Assembly (NCBI GenBank): GCA_003516705.1
Contig: DPCJ01000059.1
Coordinates: 1-9,424, forward strand
Length of the DNA: 9,424 bases
From: Prolixibacteraceae bacterium
Lineage (GTDB): Bacteria > Bacteroidota > Bacteroidia > Bacteroidales > Prolixibacteraceae
Reading direction: 5' to 3'
Shown here piece after piece: positions 1 through 5,794 of this stretch; the first letter of the stretch is position 1, and each line of letters starts with the position of its first letter. The position numbers were made by a program, and so were the translations under genes. The notes below the pieces were generated by a model. It saw nothing but the letters and a program-made list of their open reading frames with translations, made no database searches and was not told the origin of the DNA.

Positions 1-11
1 TCAGCGATTGA

Positions 12-42
12 TTTGATTAATAACAATTTATTTCTACTTTTG
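12..42 (+). promoter_or_regulatory. Bacteroidota-type promoter of the rpsF operon
   Basis: A TTTG at 12-15 is followed after exactly 19 bases by TACTTTTG at 35-42. This is a full match to the Bacteroidota housekeeping promoter pattern (-33 TTTG, -7 TAnnTTTG). Transcription would start near base 46-50, giving a leader of about 50 bases before rpsF. The start of that leader can fold: CCAAA at 48-52 pairs with TTTGG at 56-60, extended by TT/AA across a bulged G. I do not see the CCG-containing bulge of the known S6:S18 leader motif, so I do not call it a ribosomal-protein leader. The start site is inferred, not observed. Confidence 0.75.
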
Positions 43-97
43 CGCTTCCAAATTTTTTGGGAAATGTTATTAATAATTTAAAAATTAGAGGATTATG

Positions 98-448
98 ATG
101 AATCAGTACGAAACCGTCTTCATATGCACTCCCGTTTTATCTGAGCCACAGGTAAAGGAGGCGGTAAAAAAGTTCAGGGACTACATCACCTCCCACGGTT
201 GTGAGTTGCTCCATGAAGAGAATTGGGGAATGAAAAAATTGGCCTACCCGATTCAAAAGAAATCTACCGGCTTTTATCAATTGTTTGAATACAAAGCCGA
301 ACCTGCATTTGTTGCCAAGCTGGAAACTGAATTCCGCCGCGATGAAAAAGTGATTCGTTTTATGACGATTAAACTCGACAAATACGCCGTTGAGTACAGC
401 AACAAGAGAAAGAGACTTCAAAAAGAAAAAACAGAAAAGGAGGGTTAA
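98..448 (+). CDS. rpsF: 30S ribosomal protein bS6
   Basis: Encodes bS6, a small-subunit platform protein that pairs with bS18 and binds the central domain of 16S rRNA. The 116-residue protein opens NQYETVF and has the RRDEKVIRFMTIKLDK segment typical of the family. It ends in a highly charged Lys/Glu tail common in Bacteroidota bS6. Two ATGs stand in tandem at 95 and 98. I chose 98 because it leaves a 5-base gap after the SD-like AGAGGA at 87-92 and gives the usual Met-Asn start; starting at 95 would add one Met. It is the first gene of the rpsF-rpsR-rplI operon. The end of its coding sequence contains the SD of rpsR, only 3 bases separate the two genes, and coupled translation is likely. Identification is firm. 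Confidence 0.97.
   Translation: MNQYETVFICTPVLSEPQVKEAVKKFRDYITSHGCELLHEENWGMKKLAYPIQKKSTGFYQLFEYKAEPAFVAKLETEFRRDEKVIRFMTIKLDKYAVEYSNKRKRLQKEKTEKEG
436..443 (+). promoter_or_regulatory. strong Shine-Dalgarno of rpsR
   Basis: AAAGGAGG, 8 bases before the rpsR ATG, is fully complementary to the anti-SD of 16S rRNA over 8 bases. It lies inside the last codons of rpsF. It stands out because the starts of ridA, lptD, the amidase, the MCE gene and dnaA here have no SD, as is usual in Bacteroidota. Confidence 0.85.
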
Positions 449-451
449 ACC

Positions 452-721
452 ATGGCACAAAGTTCAAGCGAAATCCGTTACCTGACCCCGCCGTCAGTTG
501 AGATTAAAAAGAAAAAGTATTGCCGTTTCAAAAAGAACGGTATCAAGTATGTTGATTACAAAGACCCTGAATTTCTGAAAAAATTCCTGAATGAACAGGG
601 ACGTATTTTACCACGTCGTATTACAGGCACATCGCTGAAATACCAGCGCAAAGTGGGTCAGGCTATTAAACGCGCCCGACTGATTGCATTGCTGCCGTTT
701 GTAACCGACAACATGAAATAA
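452..721 (+). CDS. rpsR: 30S ribosomal protein bS18
   Basis: Encodes bS18, which forms a heterodimer with bS6 on the 30S platform. The 89-residue protein has the family core: a basic YCRFKK segment near residues 23-28, then DYKD, then the signature run PRRITGTSLKYQRKV around residues 54-68, followed by a basic helix. The N-terminal 20 residues are the variable extension. The start at 452 is fixed by the strong SD 8 bases upstream and by the 3-base gap to rpsF. Its stop codon at 719-721 overlaps the SD of rplI. In Bacteroidota, bS18, bS6 and bS21 are known to form the pocket that hides the anti-SD, which makes the strong SD in front of this gene notable. Identification is firm. Confidence 0.97.
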   Translation: MAQSSSEIRYLTPPSVEIKKKKYCRFKKNGIKYVDYKDPEFLKKFLNEQGRILPRRITGTSLKYQRKVGQAIKRARLIALLPFVTDNMK

Positions 722-726
722 GGAGG
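720..726 (+). promoter_or_regulatory. strong Shine-Dalgarno of rplI
   Basis: AAGGAGG is complementary to the anti-SD over 7 bases and lies 7 bases before the rplI ATG. It begins inside the rpsR stop codon, so rpsR termination and rplI initiation are physically linked. Confidence 0.85.
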
Positions 727-733
727 ACACAAA

Positions 734-1180
734 ATGGAAATTATATTAAAACAAGACGTTGAACGTCTGGGAAGTAAAGACGATGTGATTAAGGTAAAAG
801 ACGGGTATGCCCGCAATTATCTCATTCCTCAGAAAAAAGCAATTGAAGCTTCAGTAAGCGCTAAAAAAGTGCTGGCCGAAAACATCAGACAGCGTGCACA
901 CAAAGAAGCCAAATTGAAAAATGAAGCTCAGAAAATTGCAGATCAGCTGGTGAACAAGAAAATTACCATTGGCGCTAAAACAAGCACACTGGGTAAAATT
1001 TTCGGTTCAGTAAACACCATCCAGTTGGCAGAAGCTATCAACAAAAAAGGATTCGAAATCGATCGCAAACAGATTATGCTGCCCGAAGATCATATCAAAG
1101 AAATTGGTACTTACACTGCAAAAATTAAATTGCACAAAGAAGTTATCATCGAAGTTGAATTTGAAGTGGTTGCCGAATAG
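734..1180 (+). CDS. rplI: 50S ribosomal protein bL9
   Basis: Encodes bL9, a large-subunit protein at the base of the L1 stalk that spans away from the ribosome surface. The 148-residue length is normal. The N-terminal globular domain (about residues 1-50) carries the signature KVKDGYARNYLIPQKKA. It is followed by a long charged connecting helix (about 50-75) and a C-terminal domain with the GKIFGSV motif (about 85-148). The start is fixed by the SD at 720-726. It is the last gene of the ribosomal operon and is followed 20 bases later by a strong terminator. rpsF-rpsR-rplI is a widespread gene order. Nothing is missing or unusual in the protein. Confidence 0.97.
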   Translation: MEIILKQDVERLGSKDDVIKVKDGYARNYLIPQKKAIEASVSAKKVLAENIRQRAHKEAKLKNEAQKIADQLVNKKITIGAKTSTLGKIFGSVNTIQLAEAINKKGFEIDRKQIMLPEDHIKEIGTYTAKIKLHKEVIIEVEFEVVAE

Positions 1181-1200
1181 CATTAAGCTTTTATATTATC

Positions 1201-1237
1201 AAAAAAGGGTTTCCGTGATTTCGGAAACCCTTTTTTT
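1201..1237. terminator. bidirectional intrinsic terminator between rplI and ridA
   Basis: A perfect 15-bp stem is formed by AAAAAAGGGTTTCCG (1201-1215) and CGGAAACCCTTTTTT (1222-1236), closed by a 6-base loop. The A-tract on one side and T-tract on the other let it terminate transcription in both directions. That suits its place between the convergent rpsF-rpsR-rplI and lptD-ridA units. Confidence 0.93.
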
Positions 1238-1246
1238 GTTACAGGA

Positions 1247-1267
1247 CTGTGAGTATACAACTCACAG
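1247..1267. repeat. perfect inverted repeat (8-bp arms, 5-base loop)
   Basis: CTGTGAGT (1247-1254) and ACTCACAG (1260-1267) form a perfect hairpin 10 bases beyond the terminator. No T-tract follows, so it is not an intrinsic terminator by itself. It could be a repeat-family remnant, an RNA 3'-end structure or a protein site. Function unknown. Confidence 0.55.
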
Positions 1268-1279
1268 AATTTAGAATGT

Positions 1280-1296
1280 TCGGCTTGGAAAGCCGA
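1280..1296. repeat. perfect inverted repeat (7-bp arms, 3-base loop)
   Basis: TCGGCTT (1280-1286) and AAGCCGA (1290-1296) pair around a GGA loop, 12 bases after the preceding hairpin and 20 bases before the ridA stop codon. There is no T-tract. In ridA transcripts it would form just after the stop codon and could protect the 3' end. Function unknown. Confidence 0.55.
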
Positions 1297-1316
1297 CTCC
1301 CGGATACATCCATTTT

Positions 1317-1694
1317 CTATTTCATTGCAATGGTTTCAATTTCCACTAAAGCACCAAGCGGTAAATCTTTTACTGCAAAGGCTGAACGCGCTGGTCTGTT
1401 TTCGATGTAAAACTGTGCATAAACATCATTCATGGCTTTAAAATTGGCAATGTCGCTCAAAAAGCACGTCGATTTTACCACGTCAGGATATCCATAACCG
1501 GCAGCTTCCAGAATCGCACCGATGTTTTTCATCACCTGCAAAGTTTGTTCTTCAATTCCTCCTTCCACCATTTTCCCGGTTGCAGGATTGAGTGGCACCT
1601 GCCCCGAAATAAAAAGCATCCCGTTCACTTCAACTGCCTGGCTGTAAGCAGCCACTGCTTTTGGGGCATTTTCTGTTGCAATAATCCGTTTCAT
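1317..1694 (-). CDS. ridA: RidA-family reactive enamine/imine deaminase
   Basis: RidA (YjgF/YER057c/UK114 family) hydrolyses reactive 2-aminoacrylate-type enamines and imines released by PLP enzymes, protecting them from damage. It acts in the cytosol as a trimer. The sequence shows the family hallmarks: YSQAV near the N-terminus, the SGQVPLNP segment, the PARSAF run with the catalytic Arg, and VEIETIA with the conserved Glu near the C-terminus. The residue two after the catalytic Arg is Ala where E. coli RidA has Cys. I chose the ATG at 1694 (125 residues, MKRIIAT); an in-frame TTG two codons upstream adds nothing. The gene starts 16 bp after lptD ends on the same strand, so it is probably cotranscribed with lptD. 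No SD is visible. Family assignment is firm; the exact physiological substrate is not shown by the sequence. Confidence 0.94.
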   Translation of the reverse strand: MKRIIATENAPKAVAAYSQAVEVNGMLFISGQVPLNPATGKMVEGGIEEQTLQVMKNIGAILEAAGYGYPDVVKSTCFLSDIANFKAMNDVYAQFYIENRPARSAFAVKDLPLGALVEIETIAMK

Positions 1695-1710
1695 ATTCAA
1701 TTTGTTTTGG

Positions 1711-4380
1711 TTAGAAATTATCGTAATGACTTTCCTGCTTTTTCAGCATTAAATCTTTCAGCATGGCCGATTTTGCGTTGATTGTAAAACTATAACTTTT
1801 CATGTACCCAAAAGGAACAAAATTGAAAGTCATTTGCCAGCAATGCAGGTCACGGCTGATGTTGAGCGAGGTATAAGAAAATTCACGGGCCTGAATATCA
1901 AAGTTGGTATTCATGGCAATTTTCCATTTCTCTGTGAGACTTACATTTCCCCTCATTCCGAGTGTTTGCGAAAAGCGGCCATCGGGCGCACCCGACGAAG
2001 GTCCTGAATAGTTAAAACTGTAATCGAACCCAAAATTCCAGGGTAAACTGAAATCAGCATATTCATCGTAAATTGCAGGTCTGCCGGGTTCCACTCCTTC
2101 TTCTCCCTCTCCGTCGCCCGCCACATTATTTTTGTCTTTTTTGCTTTTTGAGTTGAAGTTCATTCCAAACGAGAGGTTGGCACTGGTTAGCCTTCCGATT
2201 TTACCAATCCCGCTGCGGTTATTCCATGCCCATTGATTTATACGCTGGTAATTATCATTAACCATGTACGGGTCAACAACACTCCCCATGTTTATGCTAA
2301 CGCCAGCTACAGTAGTCCGCGCCCTGATTCCGATGGGTGCCATATTCAGCGAGTCTGCAATGAGGTTGTATGACGAAGACAAACTAAAATTATCAATCAG
2401 TTTTACCTTTTTGTATTTTATTTCCTTACTGTTACTCGTTGTGTCTTTTGTATCAATCATTTTCATTTCGAGGTTGTTATTCAGCGCCAGGCTGATTGAA
2501 CCCGATGCGCCACGCTCTGGTGAACCTCCATAAACTCCACCCTGGTTCACATCGTAATAACCAAAATTTCCAGATGAATCAATTTGAACTTTCTGCCAAT
2601 ACTCAAAACGTTCCTGTCCGAAATCGGGTCGATAGCTAAAACTTGCGGAGGGCGAAAGTTTATGTCTGATTCCTTTTATTCTTGAATTTGGATTACGCGG
2701 AATAAACATACCGTAAATATTAGTCGAAGCACTTAAGCTATAGCTGTAATCGTAAACACGGCTCAATCCCGGGATTGTATCCTGATTGATATGTGATTTT
2801 CGTCCATATTCATCGGTAAATATCTGATCTTCATCATAAGAATATGTGTATTTTTTGAAATACCATTTTTCGTCGTAGCTGATACTTGGGCTTACATTTA
2901 TGTATTTGGCAAGATTAAATCCGGGGAAAGCCAGCGGAATGTTGTGTTTAATACCGTTTTTCCAGTCGTTAGGAAATGACTTTTTCAGTAAATCGTACTC
3001 TTTTACATTGCTGATAGAGTTTCGCATATTTGCTGTGTAGTTAATCCCGAATTTTTCATAAAATCTTACAGGACCGGAACGGTTCTTTTTTCTGAATGGG
3101 TAAACTTTTGCCATTGTGAAAGTCATTTCGGGCAACGACAATGTGATAGTGGTATCTCTTGAGTTTTGAGAATGCCGTAGGTTGACCGACATACTGAAAG
3201 GTGTATTCTCAAACCTTTGTGAATAAGAAATACTCGACGACTTTTGAGTTTGAAGGTAGTTGTTTCCACCGGTCTGCCCCGCGTATGAGTTTTGCCTGTC
3301 GTATCCACTGCTCGAAAGGTTTACGCTGGCAGAAAAAGTACGGCTGGGATTGGCTTTCTGATCCTGACTGTGGCTCCACATCACCTGGTATTGAGGAGTA
3401 CGGGTGTAAGTATCAAGTCCCGATTCGCCGTAAACGTTGACATTGTACCTGAAATCGAATCCGCCTGAAAACTTATAACGTTTTTTATAATTAGTATGTA
3501 ATTGTGTTCCCCACGAACCTTTTGAATAAATTTCGCCTTTTAATGCCAAATCGAAATATTCTCCGGCTGCCCAGTAGTAACCACCCTCGCGCAGAAAGAA
3601 TCCGCGGTTAGCTTCCTCGCCATAGGTTGGAACAATAATTCCCGATGAATAGGTTGGCGTGCTTGGAAAATAGCCAAACGGAAGAATAGGAAAATATAAC
3701 GGAAAATCTTCTAAAACCATGTAGGCCGGACCAGTTACAATTTTGTTGTTCGAAATCACCTTAGCCTTTGTAAGGTGCATGTAAAAGTGCGGGTGTTCGG
3801 CATCGCAGGTGGTATATTTTGCTTTTTCGGTAATAAAAACTTCCGGACCTATTTTTTTTGTCCTGTCGCTCAGAATAAAACCTTCGCCTTGTTTCGAAAC
3901 AACTTTGGTAATAAAAGCCTTTTCTGTTTCGAAATTGTACCGCATGGTTTCCGATTCATATTCCTCGCTTCCTTGTTTAAACAACGGTTTGCCCGACATT
4001 GTACCGGTACTGTCCCTGAGTCCTTCGGCATAAATCTGCTTGGTTTCCAAATCAAGTTCAATATAATATGCAGTAAGTTCGATCTGCTGGTATTTAACTG
4101 AGGCATTTTTATACAAAAACACGCGTTGCCCATCAAACGACACTACTATTGAATCTTCGGCACTGTAAACAATCGGGTCTTCGATTATCGGCTTTTTAAT
4201 TGAATCGATTGCAACAGAATCCATCATTAGTGTGTCGGCAGCAATCGTATCAATTAAAGCAATTTCTGGCGTTTCGTTAATAGTATCGTTAAAGTTACCT
4301 AAGGTGAACTTTTCCGGTTCCTGGCTGAAAATCAAAAAAGGAAACAGTAGAAAGAGATATGTTATTAAATTTCTATACAA
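1711..4380 (-). CDS. lptD: LptD-like LPS assembly outer-membrane protein (Bacteroidota type)
   Basis: LptD is the outer-membrane beta-barrel that, with LptE, inserts lipopolysaccharide into the outer leaflet. The 889-residue product has a signal peptide (hydrophobic LFLLFPFLIFS, likely cut near residue 19-20). A low-complexity acidic linker follows, then an OstA/LptA-like beta-jellyroll domain (about residues 75-225, with FDGQRVFLYKNASVKY and YAEG repeats). The rest is a long barrel region rich in alternating aromatic residues, ending in aromatic strands. Only two cysteines occur: Cys192 in the periplasmic domain and Cys847 in a late strand (DLHCWQM). An acidic loop lies near 753-764. The only in-frame start that keeps the signal peptide is TTG at 4380: no in-frame ATG occurs upstream before a stop, and the next downstream one is near residue 52. 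No SD is visible. ridA follows 16 bp downstream. The family call is strong; the start codon is less certain. Confidence 0.9.
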   Translation of the reverse strand: MYRNLITYLFLLFPFLIFSQEPEKFTLGNFNDTINETPEIALIDTIAADTLMMDSVAIDSIKKPIIEDPIVYSAEDSIVVSFDGQRVFLYKNASVKYQQIELTAYYIELDLETKQIYAEGLRDSTGTMSGKPLFKQGSEEYESETMRYNFETEKAFITKVVSKQGEGFILSDRTKKIGPEVFITEKAKYTTCDAEHPHFYMHLTKAKVISNNKIVTGPAYMVLEDFPLYFPILPFGYFPSTPTYSSGIIVPTYGEEANRGFFLREGGYYWAAGEYFDLALKGEIYSKGSWGTQLHTNYKKRYKFSGGFDFRYNVNVYGESGLDTYTRTPQYQVMWSHSQDQKANPSRTFSASVNLSSSGYDRQNSYAGQTGGNNYLQTQKSSSISYSQRFENTPFSMSVNLRHSQNSRDTTITLSLPEMTFTMAKVYPFRKKNRSGPVRFYEKFGINYTANMRNSISNVKEYDLLKKSFPNDWKNGIKHNIPLAFPGFNLAKYINVSPSISYDEKWYFKKYTYSYDEDQIFTDEYGRKSHINQDTIPGLSRVYDYSYSLSASTNIYGMFIPRNPNSRIKGIRHKLSPSASFSYRPDFGQERFEYWQKVQIDSSGNFGYYDVNQGGVYGGSPERGASGSISLALNNNLEMKMIDTKDTTSNSKEIKYKKVKLIDNFSLSSSYNLIADSLNMAPIGIRARTTVAGVSINMGSVVDPYMVNDNYQRINQWAWNNRSGIGKIGRLTSANLSFGMNFNSKSKKDKNNVAGDGEGEEGVEPGRPAIYDEYADFSLPWNFGFDYSFNYSGPSSGAPDGRFSQTLGMRGNVSLTEKWKIAMNTNFDIQAREFSYTSLNISRDLHCWQMTFNFVPFGYMKSYSFTINAKSAMLKDLMLKKQESHYDNF

Positions 4381-4414
4381 CGCGTTTTCTGAATTACCTG
4401 CATTTTGGCCCCGA

Positions 4415-4422
4415 CAAAAATA
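4415..4422 (-). promoter_or_regulatory. candidate -7 element of the lptD-ridA promoter
   Basis: On the minus strand TATTTTTG matches the Bacteroidota -7 box TAnnTTTG, 34 bases before the lptD start. Transcription would begin near 4408-4411. No clear TTG lies at the -33 position. The box sits between GCCCC (4408-4412) and GGGGC (4430-4434), a 5-bp inverted repeat that could be coincidental or an operator. Confidence 0.5.
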
Positions 4423-4475
4423 AAAATAAGGGGCATTGATAAACCGTTATAAATGCAAAATAATGCTAATAATTC

Positions 4476-4483
4476 TATTTTTG
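4476..4483 (+). promoter_or_regulatory. candidate -7 element of the amidase promoter
   Basis: TATTTTTG matches TAnnTTTG and ends 22 bases before the amidase ATG, giving an expected leader of about 20 bases. The -33 element is weak: ATG at 4453-4455, 20 bases upstream, in place of TTG. It is paired back-to-back with the lptD promoter in the 125-bp divergent gap. Confidence 0.55.
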
Positions 4484-4505
4484 TTGTTAATTCGATTTAA
4501 GTGCC

Positions 4506-5672
4506 ATGAGAAATAATTCATTAGTTATCATTTCAATTTGCATTGCAATCATCAGCATGTCAAAATCAGCGTTTTGCAAAAGACCGGAGAAAAATGAAGC
4601 AAGGGTTTCGGTTGTGGTGATTGATCCGGGACATGGAGGAAAAGATTTTGGGGCATCGGTTGGAAATGCACGCGAAAAGGATATTGTGCTCGATTTGGCA
4701 CTTCGGCTGGGCAACGCTATTAAAAGCAAATATCCTGATACAAAAGTAATTTACACCCGAAGTACCGATGTTTTTATCCCACTGCACGAAAGAGCGCGGA
4801 TTGCCAATAAAAATAAAGCTGATCTTTTTATTTCGATTCATGTAAACGGGGCGGAAAGCCGGAGTCCATACGGAACAGAAACCTTTGTATTGGGCGAAGA
4901 CAGGCAAAACGACAACTTTGATTTGGTAAAAAAAGAAAACTCTGTGATTCTTCTCGAAGACGATTATACAACAAGTTATGAAGGTTACGATCCTAACTCT
5001 CCTGAGTCAAATATCATGTTTCTGGCTGTTCAAAGCGAGTATCTTGACCAAAGTATCATGTTGGCTTCAGCTATTCAGAATCAGTTCAGGTTAAAGGCAA
5101 AAAGATTTGACCGCAGCGTGAAGCAGGCCGGATTTTTAGTTCTGAGGCAGATTACAATGCCTGGCGTTTTGGTTGAAACAGGGTTTATTTCAAATACTGA
5201 AGAGCGGAATTATCTTGTAAGTGAAAATGGGAAAAGCGAACTTTCAGATGCAATTTTTAATGCTTTTGAAGAGTACAAACACAAAATCGAAAACCACAGT
5301 AGTTTTGCTGTCCGCACCGAAAACAAAACGGAGGAAATTAAAGAACCATTAGTTTCTGCCCAAACTGAACTTACTGAGGAACCTTCTCATGTTGAAAAAA
5401 ATACGCAATTGGTACAAACGGAAAATAATTTTTATTACTCGGTTCAGATTGCTGCTTCAAAAAAGAAACTCGAACCCAATGCCGCCAATTTTAAAGGTCT
5501 TAAAAATGTGTTTCGAACCGAAACAAACGGAATGTTCAGGTACTATTCAGGCAAATTCGGCTCTGAAAATGAAGCAGAAAAAGGAAGAAAAAGTATAGTA
5601 CAGAAATTTCCTGATTCATTTGTGGTTGTATTTGAGAATGGAACAGTAGGTTCAATAAAAAAGATACAGTAA
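4506..5672 (+). CDS. periplasmic N-acetylmuramoyl-L-alanine amidase with C-terminal SPOR domain
   Basis: A zinc amidase of the Amidase_3 (AmiA/B/C) family, which cleaves the bond between MurNAc and L-Ala to strip stem peptides from peptidoglycan, mainly at the septum. The 388-residue protein starts with a signal peptide (hydrophobic 6-17, cut near residue 22-24). The catalytic domain (about 35-258) shows the zinc ligands His43 in DPGHGG, Glu57 in REKD and His112 in SIHVNG, and the catalytic Glu224 in VETGF, all intact. The stretch 131-175 is the acidic insertion often seen in this family. A polar, Glu-rich linker (about 265-305) leads to a SPOR domain (about 309-380), with YSVQIAAS, a GKF segment, and FPDSFVVVFENG. 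SPOR domains bind glycan strands lacking stem peptides, which is this enzyme's product. There is no SD. It lies upstream of the MCE gene on the same strand. Function is well supported; septal localisation is inferred. Confidence 0.93.
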   Translation: MRNNSLVIISICIAIISMSKSAFCKRPEKNEARVSVVVIDPGHGGKDFGASVGNAREKDIVLDLALRLGNAIKSKYPDTKVIYTRSTDVFIPLHERARIANKNKADLFISIHVNGAESRSPYGTETFVLGEDRQNDNFDLVKKENSVILLEDDYTTSYEGYDPNSPESNIMFLAVQSEYLDQSIMLASAIQNQFRLKAKRFDRSVKQAGFLVLRQITMPGVLVETGFISNTEERNYLVSENGKSELSDAIFNAFEEYKHKIENHSSFAVRTENKTEEIKEPLVSAQTELTEEPSHVEKNTQLVQTENNFYYSVQIAASKKKLEPNAANFKGLKNVFRTETNGMFRYYSGKFGSENEAEKGRKSIVQKFPDSFVVVFENGTVGSIKKIQ

Positions 5673-5794
5673 AAAATATATGTGATAACTGAATTATCTA
5701 ATTTTACCTGAGCTTTAAAACAATATCACAAAACAGAGGTTGTGTTGTTAAATTGCAATTACAGATAAATTAGATCCAACCAAAAAACTATAGC
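5673..5794 (+). other. spacer between amidase and MCE gene
   Basis: This 122-bp AT-rich gap contains no open reading frame of note and no intrinsic terminator. The nearest approach to a -7 box is TAATTTTA around 5699, which lacks the final G and a -33 TTG, so I do not call a promoter. A 10-bp palindrome AATTGCAATT lies at 5751-5760. The amidase and MCE genes may be cotranscribed, or an unrecognised promoter may lie here. Confidence 0.4.

Noticed and set aside
46..63. Hairpin in the rpsF leader as an S6:S18-binding autoregulatory motif
   Set aside because: The hairpin is short and AT-rich and lacks the CCG-containing bulge expected of that motif. It is noted only under the promoter.
3775..4101. 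108-codon plus-strand reading frame opposite lptD
   Set aside because: It mirrors the conserved periplasmic domain of lptD and has no start signal or family features, so it is a coding shadow.
4506..4580. Cys24 at the end of the amidase signal peptide as a lipoprotein anchor
   Set aside because: The residues before it are Ser-Ala-Phe, which do not fit the lipobox pattern (Gly, Ala or Ser directly before Cys). An ordinary signal peptidase cut is more likely.
5751..5760. AATTGCAATT palindrome before the MCE gene as an operator
   Set aside because: One short AT-rich palindrome with no second copy nearby is expected by chance in this composition.
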